Below are positions 37,100-48,790 of a stretch of DNA of 64,000 nt, one piece after another. The translations under genes and the position numbers were made by a program. The first letter of the stretch is position 1. Every line of letters begins with the position of its first letter. Location of the stretch: positions 37,885,639 to 37,949,638 of the forward strand of contig CM067067.1 of assembly GCA_033980235.1 (NCBI GenBank). Direction: 5' to 3'. The notes beneath the pieces were generated by a model that did not search any database, was not told the DNA's origin, and saw only the letters and a list, made by a program, of their open reading frames with translations. The DNA comes from Diadema setosum. Its lineage: Eukaryota > Echinodermata > Echinoidea > Diadematoida > Diadematidae.

Positions 37100-38250
37100 A
37101 TGTCATTTTGGTCATGATTGACAATTTGTACCATGATGGAAAACCCGCCGGCACGTCATGTCTTCCCAGTTTATCACTCCGCTCATCATTACACACGATG
37201 CGCCAAAGACTATCGGCATTATTTAATTAAATCTAGTTAATCGCAATATCAGATCCCCGTCCCGTACACGCTTAAAGCCCCGCACACTTGCGGTTTCGAA
37301 CATCTCTGGGGCAGTGGAGCGTTACTTGATGAGAGGGAACCGCACTTTGTGAGACACGGAGGAGAGATGGGAGATGGCAAGTGTTTGAGAGAGTAGGGGG
37401 GGAAGACGACCACTAGGCTGCCCGCTTTTGTCGTTGACGGTTGCGTAATTGGATTTAAATTACCAAATTGTTTTACCAGGGCTGTTTATTAAATAAATAA
37501 TGAAGGGTTACTAGCTGGGAAAGACGCTCGGCCATTAATCATTCGGAATCACAAATTGAAAATGAAGATCGCAAATGAGGGTGATAGAGATCATAGACAA
37601 AGAACGGGCAGCTTGATGCGAGGGGATGTGAAGACGAGGGTGTGTGTGTGTATGTGTGTGTGTCAGTTTCACTCCAATCAGTCCTAGAAACGATATGACA
37701 CATTACAATTGGAATCAATGCTGATGTGGCACATTACAAGCGTCCATATTGAATGCGAATGCTCATTATGAGCGCTTAAACATTAGGCGTATTCTTCAAA
37801 AGGTTTCGATGCAGGATGAGAAATGAGAAAGTAAATGAAGAATCATGCACGTAATAGCATGCACACAAGAGGTAGGGGTACGGCAGCATTCACACGATCA
37901 AGTGCTCCACATGCAAATGCAATCATCCCGCATCCAGCGTGGTATGTTGCGTGATTCAATTAAGGCGAGCGCTAGCCAAACTGCCCGGACCCCGGAGTTG
38001 CCGCTGTCGGCGCGGCAGACTGCGCCGCTCCGCGCTGTTTTTCTCGTCGATGGCGACAGTGCCACGTCGTTTGTCCCCTTCATGACAAATTAACACGCAG
38101 TGTCTTCAATTTTTACGTTTTATCGGGTGCTCAATATCATCTGTCATTTCGGAAGCGTGGCAAAATCAATAACAAGTCCACAGTCGAGGATAAACGTTAC
38201 AGGGAAGATCGCACTTCGCTTGTTCTCACCTATTCCCCATTTCCCATCAT
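37100..38250. promoter_or_regulatory. Large unique intronic block with homeodomain-like AT sites and CpG-rich parts, candidate enhancer
   Basis: More than 1 kb of largely non-repetitive sequence with little microsatellite content apart from a short TG run near 37640-37662. It includes attatttaattaaatctagt (37219 on), ggatttaaattaccaaattg (37450 on) and ccattaatcattcgg (37532 on), which contain homeodomain-type TAAT/ATTA cores. A CpG-rich segment lies at 37960-38060 (ggcgagcgctagcc, cgctgtcggcgcggcagac). This is the longest clean non-coding tract in the giant intron. Confidence 0.33.
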
Positions 38251-39409
38251 TCTGCCGTCATCCTTTAAAGTGACATTGTGCTCTGGTTATGAACCTGTGA
38301 ACTGGCATCAGTTTGTTTATATTTTCTGCAAAAAACACAAAAACAAAAGAAATTTGATAAAAAAACAAACAAACAAACAAACATTTCTTCAAACAGATAT
38401 GGGTCCACAAGACAGTTATGTTCACTTTTTGTATTCTTTTGTTTTGACTCATATTTGTGGCAAGGGTATTTGTCATATATTCCTTACTTATTCGGTTGGT
38501 GAAAATCAAAGAACTATTGTGAATAAGTAGATAATGTGAATAAGTTTAGATCTTCTCTGATAAACAGTGAAATTTTGCAACAATCATGAAGTGGTAGGAT
38601 GTTACCATTTTTAATTTTAGTTTTAATGGTATTATTCTTCTTTGACAAAAATCATTTTCGGAATCTTTCAAAGTTTTTTTTTTTTTTGTGGAGGGCAATG
38701 TGCCCATAAACTTGTCCTTTTGTGATTGAATGCAATAGTAACAAAAAATCAGAGAGCTGTGAAAGTTTTACCAGAAATGAAATGAAATGGTCAAGTGATT
38801 GTCAGCTTATTGTCCAGCATGCTATCCCACTGGCCAGTCAAGACAGGGGTCATGCTTACATGACTACACTTGTTATCAGATTTGTTAGCTACAAGAAGAG
38901 AATATGCAAAGGAAAGGAATTTTTGAAAATGTTTACAAATGGATCATTTTTAATGTAAAATGTGCCTAATATATCGTGAGCAAAATTGCAGACAGTTCAA
39001 CAAATATGAGGACTTCAGTTGCAAAACAGGGTACGTGTAAATGCCATGTTTAAACATCTTAAAGTAAGTCCATCATCAGATAGAGCAAAATAAAAACTTT
39101 TCCAGTGATACCTTATTTGTTACATAACAAGGAATATTTATGAAGTATGATTAATAGTATCTAATATTTCCGTATTTTTTTGGTTTTAGCAACTTTATTT
39201 GCAAATATGTCAAATTAACAAGAACGCAGTAAACTCATTATGCAATCAAACGCTTCATTTGCTGATTTGGGGATCTTTTTTTTTTTCATGGCAAAGTGGA
39301 TTCATGTAAACACACACAGTAGAACTTTGTAGCCTGTTTATTATGCTAACTGTGTGTGAACCTCAATTACACCATATAGAGTTGTTGCTTTTACTGGTTT
39401 TGTCCTACA

Positions 39410-39575
39410 TTGAATAAATGAATGTATAATAAGTAAGTATAAAGTAAGCCAGTAAATAAGTAGATAAGTAAATAAATGAATAAATAAATAAATAAATAGA
39501 GTGATAGATAGATAAATGAATGAATGAATGAATAAATAAATAAATAAATGAATAAATAAATAAATAGATAATGCA
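39410..39575. repeat. (TAAA)n/(TGAA)n tetranucleotide microsatellite
   Basis: About 165 bp of interrupted AATA, AGTA and GAAT tetranucleotides. Leu/Ile/Phe/Tyr-rich open frames on the - strand are artefacts of this repeat. Confidence 0.93.
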
Positions 39576-40526
39576 TACATTCAGTAGATTATCTAAATGA
39601 AATGAGAATTGATATTATACTCAAATTATAGGAATACATCATTTCAATTTCAATTTATTTTTTTTTATTTTTCAATGAGAAATGCATATATTAATATGAT
39701 TATACATAAAATCAAGCTTGGATAATTGAATGAAAGGGGGACGAAAAGTGATGGCTAAAGGATCAAGAACATGAGATGAATGACAAATTTTAGCAAGGTC
39801 AAATTGATATCAAGTATTCCAATAAAGAGGTCAACAAACATTTATGATTTGTGATGATCGACAAGGGGGCAAAGTTCCTTAGCAGGCAAAAGCAATCACA
39901 AAACCTCTAAAAGATATTGATGAGGTAAATATTTCAACAACAGATAAACAAGAAAAGTGAATGCAATATCCAGATTATAAGAATGCGGAAATGAAGCAAC
40001 AGGTTCTATATTGATTGAGGCCTCCGTGAACATCCCGATCTTGTGCCATTTAATTACATTTACATTATCCCACACAACTTCCCGAGGGTAAAAAGTGATT
40101 CTGCAGGTTGTTCCAGGCAATCCTATTTGAAAGATGCAAAGTTTTTTGTTTGTTCTTTTTTTTTTAGATAATTAGTATTGCAGTCACATTTTCCCTTGGT
40201 TTATAGAAATTACTGGGCGTGCATAATTGAAGGCATATTTTACAGCACATAGTGTGGTACATTGTACGTGCATTCTCTGATTTGAAGGAGATATGTCACT
40301 GGCTTATGACTGAAACTGGCATTAAATATTTACCAGCTTAAATGTGGGAATGCTGTAAAGCTTAGGGGTGTAGAATTAATGCTCCACATGCATACACAGA
40401 ATATCACATTTGGGACTGTGGGATGGTACTACATAGATTAGTCTCTCATTAAAAAAAAAAAATTGTTGAGATGATTGTGCTTTCTTGTCTGCACCTCAAC
40501 AAATGACTTTTATATTCAAGGCTGTT

Positions 40527-40622
40527 GTTAACTCGTTAGAGGACAGGCTAATTTTGCTACAACACGCATTTCCCATAGACACCTGTCCGAGTATACTCGG
40601 GACTCATCTTCAACGGGTTAAG
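40527..40622. repeat. ~96-bp short palindromic element (GTTAACYCGTT family)
   Basis: The ends gttaactcgttagaggacag and, inverted, cttaacccgttgaagatgag form imperfect terminal inverted repeats. The palindrome ccgagtatactcggg sits near the right end. Related fragments occur at 11351-11400 (ttaacctgttgaaggctagt then cccaagtatactcaggc) and 59146-59200 (gttaacccattgaggacgag then tcccaaatatgctca). Three dispersed relatives in one window support a repeat family. Confidence 0.7.
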
Positions 40623-43297
40623 CTAAAATGCAATCCATACCAACCTCCTACTTCTGTTTTATTTCTGTGATTGTTTAGTTGTAAATATACTGTTTGAAGA
40701 TGCTTTCACATGATAATTACCAGAGTACAGGCATGATATTCTGTAGATTTAAATCTGATTTCACTTTTTTTTTTCTCAAGTTTATACACACGTTGCTTTT
40801 TCCATGTATCAAAATCACCTGAAAATTTTGATTTCTGATTTTTTTTTTCCAACAAACCTCAATATCTTCCCTGTTGTCACCATTTTCATTGGCTGAATAC
40901 CACAGTAATATATACCAAGGTATATTGCAATCGTTACCATTCTCATTCATGAAACACTGTGTTATCTCTTGCCCAAAAGTAAACCTCTCAAAAGTGATAA
41001 AAAAACATGGTAGTGGCAGAATCATGAGAAGCACAAAAATAGCTTTATCGAAAATGATCCTAAGTTGATGATGATATATTTTTTCTTCCTTTTTTTTTTG
41101 GGGGGGGGGGAGGGTGGTCTGTTGAATCAGGAAGACTGGGTAGCTCTGCATTAAAGGGTGGACATCTTTGCCATGTGATGGCAAGGACCAGCTCTAATTC
41201 ATGTTGAGCTGCTTGGTTTGGTAGGAGAACCCCTTGTTTCCCTCCCCTCCCCTCCCCACCCTGTCTCCCCCATCCCCTCCCTGCTCCCTTACCCCATCCC
41301 ACCCCCTTCCCTTTCACCTCCTTTGTCTCCAGGGATCTGTGGAGGAAGTTGAGAGTAAGAGCTTCCTGCCCTCAGGCAAGGAACAGTCTCCAGAGTTTAT
41401 GGTCATCCCATTAATAGTCTTTATCACCATACTCTCCTTGATGTTTTTTTTTTTCTCTCTCTCCCTCCACATCATCATCACACGCTCTCTTGATATTTCA
41501 CCGTTGAAACATGGACCCAGGGAGATGGGACTAAAGTCCCATATCCCTGATAGACCCTACCATGGTTATATGAAAGGTAGCAATTTTACTCAAGTATTAG
41601 GGATTTGTTTGAAATGGAATTAGCTTTCTCAGACATATTCCAGGAAAATATAGGTATGCTCAGAATCGATTGATTTCTATCTAGCACAATGCAATGCATA
41701 TCTTCTAGCAGTTTTGCAAGTGATTGTGGGATGGGTTTAGAAAAAAAAAAAAGATCTCTCACATGTTCTGCCATGCCTCACAAAACAGTTGACCACACCT
41801 CTTACATTCTCTGTGCATGAATTGGTCTTGCTTTAGTGCTCAGATTTGTGGGTCTCGTATCATGAAGATAGAATGTGGTGACAAGGTGACTAAAAGTGGG
41901 TAGACTATTCCTAAATCAGCTCAGGTAATGAGTGGCAAAGGTCATGGGATGTTCCACTGGGGGTAGGGTCAATGCAGGGAAGAGCTTGTGAGTAGTCTCA
42001 TTACCATACCCTTGTGATTATTGGGAAAAAACTGGAAGAAGCAGCAAAACAAGTCTGTAAGCCCATAAAGGCAATTTGTAATGTTGGAATTTTAGGTGGG
42101 AAAGCTCAATTGCATAAACACAGGAGAGCGGAGGAATGACTCAGTAGGAATTTGGTAAAGTCTAAGTTTTGTGTAAAATCTAAATATCAAAATATCCATG
42201 TATGCTCAAATTCTTTTGAATACAACATAGTATCAACCTTGTAGGAATATCTGGAAGATGTGTCATTTTTAGAATTGATTCCAGAGATAATCATATTTGG
42301 ATTCGAGCAGTGAAGCAAAAGTGTGTATCATTGTGGCAATCTTTGTTAGATCAGGTGAAATTAAAAGAAATAAAGACACCATCAACAATTGAATACAATA
42401 TATTTCAAGCCTCCTTTGGGGTACCAGAATCCTGTATTCAGGCCTATTTATAGTTTATTCAAAAGGTCAAAAAAGTATAGTTGTCTGTGTATAATGGTTT
42501 CCTCCAACATCTGTATTTTTTCCTTCATCACTTTTAGGAATCAGACCACAACAATGTGTACAGTGATATCACATGCTCAGTTAGGGCTGGAAATAACCTA
42601 TAGGCTGACATTAGTGACAAGTCCCAAATTAGAAAACAGACAGTTTTTAAAGTTTATGTGTATGAAATACATAAAACAAAAGTTAAGTTTTATCTTATAA
42701 CCTAGCTCTGAAAAAGAAAACAATAGAGGGATGAACTTTTAGGAAAGTAGTAAAGATTTGAGCATCGATGAGCCTGCAAAGCCAATGTCAGTTTGATGCA
42801 TAAAGCAACCATCTTTGGTATGTGTTTGATGTCGTAATATGTTCTACTGATCACCTTCTTTTGTGTAGGATATTCTGCTCGATGCATCCTTTTCCCCATA
42901 CTAGAAACATTTGTTCCATGGCAGTGACAAAGATGCTAGTATCGATTGCTACTAGGACATCATGGTATTTTCTTTCACATTGTGTAAGACTAGAGGAAGT
43001 CCATACTTTCAGGAACTTTCCTAAAAAGAAAAGAATAAATGAAAAAAAAAATGAAATAAAATGATAAAGTATAAAGGTAGGGAAGCCATTTTGAGGTGCC
43101 AAAAATTTAGTTATATTTGCTTAAACTTTATCTTGGAATAGCCATCACATTCTTTATGCAGTTTGTCCAGTTTTGCTATTAAAAAAAGGAAAAAAAATTA
43201 TACGTATCTTACATATTTTCCTTCTTCAGTAGAGGGAAGATAAGTGAGATTTTTATCTTTTTTTTTTTTTTTGGTCCAAGGGGGAATAGACCACCTG

Positions 43298-43532
43298 TAA
43301 AGGGATGGTATCATATTGGTTGAGATGAGAATTGAGCTTTTTATTTTTTTTTTTCGTATTTTTTTTTTTTTTTTGCGAGGTGTACAGAAACCAGTTATGA
43401 AGTGTTACAGAGCCTTAGAACCCCTTAGAAAGACATAATCTTTCATATTTCCTATGAGGTTTCTCATTATGTCACACAGAATAGTTGGAAACCCGAAGCC
43501 CCATCTCGACCAAAACTATAACTTCCCTTTAA
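43298..43532. mobile_element. Internally deleted copy of the TTAA foldback element
   Basis: The left end tgtaaagggatggtatcata is followed by ttggttgagatgagaattgagc. The right end ccccatctcgaccaaaacta is followed by taacttccctttaaa. Both match the ends of the 29194-29582 element. The central palindrome is lost and T homopolymers have expanded inside. The inner stretch tttcatatttcctatgaggtttctcattat also matches the larger copy. Confidence 0.82.
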
Positions 43533-43759
43533 ATAACTTTCTGTCAGATCCTAACTGTAATTAGTCCCTGCTTACCCCTGCCATCCCAGTCACTACCCAT
43601 GTCCATTGTTGGAACCAGTTTTGCCAGCTCATCACATAGCAGCTGAGAACTATCACTCAGCCTGCCTGTTACATAACAGGAGCAATCACATAACCTTTCC
43701 TCCCCACATTACACCCCCTCCCCCCTCACTCCCAACCAACCCTTACCCCCCCCCCCCTC

Positions 43760-43792
43760 CCACACACACACACACACAGACACAGACACACA
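43760..43792. repeat. (CA)n microsatellite and C run
   Basis: A C homopolymer (about 43747-43756) followed by CA/GACA repeats. A second, longer CA array lies at 43918-43952. Confidence 0.93.
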
Positions 43793-43919
43793 GGTTTCGC
43801 TCAATCTTTAGATATGTGGAGGAAGATTTCAAGACTATTCCCAAAGGGAGGGAAAATAGGAAATTGATGGCTACTACTGAGTACGCCATTGATGTGATAA
43901 AACTATAGATATCGCACAT

Positions 43920-43960
<41 letters not shown>

Positions 43961-44279
43961 TACAGAATGATGTGATTAGAAGCCTCAAAGATAGTAGAGA
44001 CTCCCCAGGAGGGGAGGGGTTGAAGATAACCCTCCCCCCCCCTTGAAGTTGTGGGGGTTGACAGAACTCGCGTAGAGACACACACACCATGACTTCCAAC
44101 CCATTCATACAAGCCTGTGTGAGTCTCTTCCTTATTCAACCAATCCTCTCTCCGCCCGTCCTCCATCCTTCCATAGGATAGTTTGCTGAAGTTTGTCAAG
44201 ACTTTTCTACCTGGCTGTGCCGTGTGACCAGTCCCATTTGTAACCCACGAGCTGTACACACACAGCCTGCAATTGATTG

Positions 44280-45864
44280 GCTGGTCTTGGGCTGGACAAC
44301 TGTGGAAAGAAAGAAGGCAAGAGAGAGAGAGAGATAGAGTTGAAGAGAGAGAGAGATAGAGAAGGAGGAAGAGTGGTAGAAAGTGGGAGAGAAGGAGAGA
44401 GACAGAGGGACAGAGTTTCTACGGAGGCCAGGAGCGGAAGGCCGAAAGTGATGCGTTAGAGTAGAGCCTGGAAGCAGTCACCATTGAGTGAAGGGATAGG
44501 ACCACAGCCAGCCAAAGCACATGGTATGCGGGGACTGTTTACATCGGAGTGGCCGCACCGCTGTCTTATGTACGACCACAACTTGCCCCCGCTCTGCATC
44601 AGTGAGAGTCGCACGCTACAGCTCAGTTTTACGCGAGCTTCTACTACTGTGGCCCCCGCACAAAACCACCACCACCAACCAAACGTGTCTGTACCGATGA
44701 CGGACTCCGCTCTACTTCTTACTGGATTACATCATTCATTGGCGGGTCCACCCTCTGTTGGAATTTCTACGCCGACTTTTCTCGTTCCTGATTCTCAACC
44801 AGTATTCTACTCGTGCTGTAGTTGAAGAAAGTTACATACATTTTGGAGATGCTTGAGGAGTGTCTCACTTTCCAGATGTGAATGGCATGCTTCTGGGAAC
44901 TACGCATGTTGTCCTGATCTTGCTGTTTTTGAAGCCGACATCGCGAGCTGAATAGTCTTCGCCGATCTTCATACGAGTGAATTATCTCGGATATAACGAA
45001 ACTCTACCAAAAGACTGGAGACTCGGAGACATCATTGGCTTGGTGCTATTTCACTGGTCTGGCTTCGATTCATTGTGTTGAAGCTGCTGGCAGATTTTTA
45101 GCAAGAGAGAAGATATATTCCAGCCAAATTGGGCCACAACCTCCTTTTCGTCTAGACCTGTGCTGACTTCTTTTATTCTGACATTATCCTTCAAAAGTTT
45201 TGCATCTTTTCCTCATGTGAATTTATGCTGTGTACATCATGCTGTGTCAACAAGTTATTGGAACTGTCGATAAAACTTGACACAAATTTTCTATCAACTT
45301 AAATAAAAAGCGTACAGATTGGCATGGACTAAAGATTATTCAAGTTTTGTTGAAAAAAAAAGAGAAAGAGATAAAGAAAATTCTCTCAAAAGTCCCTCAA
45401 AGTGTATGAAATCAACATTTATATTTTTTCATCATTAAGACTTGGGTTTTACAAGAAAGATTTTTAATCCCAAAGCTCTCAAAATTCTCCATCTTGTAAC
45501 TGCCAAAACTGCCGCAAGCAAATCACAGGAGTCAACCAAATTTGCACTTTTATAGGAAGTCAGCAAATACAGACAGACAGACAGAAGTCTTCTCTAGCAG
45601 TATCCCACAGAACTTACGGAAGATTGGTGAGAGACAAAAAAAAAAAAAAAAGTCCCTCTCCTTCCTGTTCCCCTGTGGGCCTGGTCTCATTGATCTCACC
45701 ATCCCACCCTCCCTCTCCGGGCTGGAAATCCCACCCCGACCGACGACGAAGACTCAGCCGGCGGCGGGTGGCGCAGCGGCGGTGAGAGAGAGAGAGTGTG
45801 AGAGAGCCCAAGGGGTAAAATACATTGCCAATCGTGCGGAGCCTACCCCCCTAAACCTTCTTGG
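44280..45864 (+). promoter_or_regulatory. Putative internal promoter / 5' leader region of the alternative first exon
   Basis: This is the region immediately upstream of the 45865 ATG. It contains a GA-rich stretch (44316-44413) and an open segment at 44484-44825 (113 codons, no recognised similarity) without a usable donor at its end. It also holds a rise in CpG content from about 45720 (cgaccgacgacgaagactc, agccggcggcgggtggcgc). No clear TATA box sits at a fixed distance, so a start site cannot be placed. An in-frame stop at 45799 limits N-terminal extension. The extent of the leader is inference. Confidence 0.35.
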
Positions 45865-45996
45865 ATGTATAGCCAGGCAGCCCACGCCATGCAGGCCGAG
45901 TCGGGCTACCCCGTGCCGGTGGCCGTGACTGTTCCGTACCATCACCAGCAGCCGTCCATGTTTGTGCCCAGCTTTGCGCACGCCAGATACCCATGG
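45865..45996 (+). CDS. TCF4/TCF12: Probable alternative first coding exon of the E-protein (short isoform N-terminus)
   Basis: Forty-four codons open with ATG at 45865. An in-frame TGA lies at 45799 with no ATG between. They end with Trp at 45996, directly before a good donor (gtaaga at 45997). The exit phase is 0, exactly that needed to join the 56465 exon (IYSADH...). The peptide begins MYSQAAHAMQAESGYPVPVA and continues with a HHQQPSMFVPSF stretch. It recalls in style, not alignable identity, the MY...YPVP start of the vertebrate TCF4-A/HEBAlt N-terminus, which lies at another exon position. A second in-frame ATG at 45889 has a better context (G at -3) and may be the start. The coding part is locally GC/CpG-rich. 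Possible acceptors within it (ending 45872 or 45880) would enter at a phase that does not fit the 17611 exon, so a cassette exon is less likely than a first exon. Inferred product: an E-protein lacking AD1 and half of AD2 but keeping the bHLH. Confidence 0.62.
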
Positions 45997-46229
45997 GTAA
46001 GACTGGCTCAGATCCCCCTTTTCTTACCCCCAGACCAGATCCAAGTCTCTCAGTTTGACCCTAATCGATTTACTTACTTTGTTTGACTTTCATTGTTTTG
46101 TTCTGTAACAAGCTCCAGGATATGAACACTAGCTACGTACTCGTGTATTGGGATCCAATGAATTTACTATTTCGTCAGTTTGACAACTTTTTCAAAGCAC
46201 TGCTACTGACAGTTGTAAACCCTAGTACC

Positions 46230-46383
46230 TCATTTTACTACCACTATTACTACTATTAGTATTACTATTACTACCACTATTGCTACTATTACTGCTGCTA
46301 CGACTATTAGCTATTACCTGTAGTAGTAATTGTATAGTATTAGTAACACTATTTAAAATCTTACAACTTCTACTACTTCCATG

Positions 46384-46455
<72 letters not shown>

Positions 46456-46620
46456 GCTACTATCACTATCATTACTACATGTACAACTATAAATTCTACT
46501 GTTATTGCTTCTACTACTTTTGCTATTGGTACAAGGTCTACTACTGTTTAACTTCTCCTGCTATTGCTACTACTGCTGCTACTACTACTATTACTACTAC
46601 TACAACTACAACTGCTAATC
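46230..46620. repeat. (ACT)n trinucleotide region
   Basis: Interrupted ACT/ATT/GCT triplets with a nearly pure (CTA)n core at about 46386-46454. It starts about 230 bp after the alternative exon's donor. The long open frame across it gives Tyr- or Thr-rich low-complexity peptide and is not a gene. Confidence 0.93.
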
Positions 46621-48199
46621 AATTACCACTGGTACTTCTGTTTTTGTCAGTACTACATTTACAACTACATCGTACTGCTGCCCATATTACTAGCAATACC
46701 AGTATTGTATTCACCATTGTTTTGCTGAATATTTACATGTTTCACCATGCAAGTAGTAAAGTTCTACTCATCCGTGACTGCAGTGAAATTTCTCTTTGCT
46801 GCCGCTTTTGTTGCCATTTTCTTTTTCTTCCTTTTTTTTTTCACTCTTTGTTCCGGAACAGAGCTAGTGAAGGAAAGCCTTTCTACATTTCCTGTCGGGA
46901 TAGATCTCATTTACTACAGAAAAAATGTCAATCTTCTTTTTACAAGAGTGCAGACGATTCTACTACCTCTCCATCTATGATGAACGCTGTTGCTTTGAAC
47001 AAAGTGCCAACAGCGCTAGACTCCTCCCCCCCCCCTTCCATTTCTCTCTCTCTTTTATGTAATTGCAAACAAATGGACGAATTGATTGGATTTCCACACC
47101 AGGAAGGCCAAGCATGAAATGTTGGGTAGATTTGAGGATTGTAAATGTTACCGAGCAATGGATGTTTGCCAGAAATATCACTCTTTTTTTCTCTCTTCTT
47201 CTCCACTTTTTGAGTCTTCATTAGGCCACAGTGAGAATAGACTTAGAGGAATTTCTTCGAGAGAAAGAAACAGACACTTGTGTAACCAGGGAAATGTTTG
47301 GCTGGTGAAAGAAGAGGAAGTAGCCATTACAGAGTTGAAATGAATTCACATTTTTTCTTTTCAGAAGTCTCCTTTCTGCCCCCATTGACTGTCCCAAGTC
47401 TTGTGAATGCAACAGAAAATGCTTTGCATATTAATCTCGAATAACCACATTGTTGAAAATATGTGTGATGAAGACAAGCACTGCTACGGGGATAGTTTGA
47501 TTTCTTCAATAAATATCAACTTCTTCCCTCAAGGTTAACTCCTACATTATTTTGTCAAAGTCCGTTCAGCATTCGGAAGATTTGTCGGATTGTGTGGCAT
47601 CGTTTACAGTTTGGGAGAAAAAGAACCATTAATGCTTTGGAGCGTAGCATGTAGACATGCTATCTTGTGAAACATGGTGGACATCTCAGTCTTGTAGTCC
47701 AGGTAAAAATTACAGAGGGGTTTTGCAAAATTGTGCTTCAAATCATTAATTTCATGAAGGAGGTGTTTTGAAAGAGTTGTGCGGCAAGATGGAACTAATG
47801 TGAGATAGTTGCAGAAACTTTAACCTATGTTTCTTTGACATGAAGTTTACTTGAAGAGGTGTAAGAAATTTTCCAAGTTCGTACTTGGCTTTTCCTTCTA
47901 TTCTCATTTTTGTTGAGAAATCTTTTGATTCAAAACATCTGCCTCCTCAATATTCATTCATCTAGTCTTTTATTCTGTCATATAACCATCCTAAGATAAT
48001 ATGTAAGAAATGCAGTATTCTTTTGGGAACAAATGTAAGGTACTTTCGTCTAATGTCTTCTAGTAACCAAATCTTTATAAATTCAAAGAAGAAGAAAAAT
48101 TGTGGAAACTGCAACAACAACAACAACTCTCCGGGACATTATTGCATCAATAGAGTGGCTCATGGGTCTTGTGTGTCTTCTGTTTCATAAAGTTGATTC

Positions 48200-48790
48200 T
48201 GATTTTTCTCAACATGACTGTGCCTAGCTTCGCTCATCCGCATCTCTCTACAAATGTTATGCTTTCGATTGTGTACAAGTTGCTATGGCAATGCTTCGTC
48301 CGATGTAGAAGGAGGTAGCCCATGCGTGACTCTTCACACTGAAGTGTGTGAGTCTGTGTGTTCTTTTTTTTCCGCGCGTGGCCGAGCATCCGTGGCTCTT
48401 ATCGTCAATCGTCTTGTCACGGAGACATCGTGCCCAAATTGACATTGGCACTGACACTCGGCCTTAAATGACTCTCAATTAAACAACGGAAACCTAGCAG
48501 AGAGAGCGCCAAAAAAAATGAGCAATATCTCTCTGTCGTCAGAACGGTGATTATTGAAAACTAAAATTTGCAAATATTCCCCAATGTCGTTAAGGGCTAG
48601 TGAATCAGCGCGATGTCATGGACAGAAAAACCACGGAGTGTCGCCACTAAATTTATGCTTTTCCTAAATAGAGTTATTTAGGTCACCATCATCTCGTACC
48701 TACAGATATCCAAATCGCTGATTGGAACTGGAGAAGGGCGTGATTTGGGAGAAAAATTGTGCCGAGTAAGCACTCTAATGAATTAAGAGT
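48200..48790. promoter_or_regulatory. CpG-containing unique intronic block, candidate cis-regulatory module
   Basis: Unique mixed-composition sequence 2.2-2.8 kb downstream of the alternative exon, with CpGs (tccgcgcgtggccgagcatc, cgtcaatcgtcttgtcacgg, atcagcgcgatgtcatgg). Largely free of simple repeats, with no coding similarity. Its closeness to the proposed internal promoter makes it a plausible element controlling that start. Confidence 0.3.

Noticed and set aside
45542..45928. 128-codon open frame overlapping the alternative exon in another frame
   Set aside because: It does not end at a donor in a useful phase and includes a poly-Lys run from poly-A. The frame starting at 45865 ends precisely at a phase-compatible donor.
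45873..45996. Alternative exon as a cassette exon using acceptors ending at 45872 or 45880
   Set aside because: Both would enter at a phase that shifts the frame relative to the phase-0 exit of the 17611 exon, giving a frame other than the one open to the phase-0 donor.
46479..47117. 212-codon open frame with Tyr/Thr-rich start
   Set aside because: Begins in the ACT microsatellite and continues into T-rich DNA; no domain, no splice pattern.
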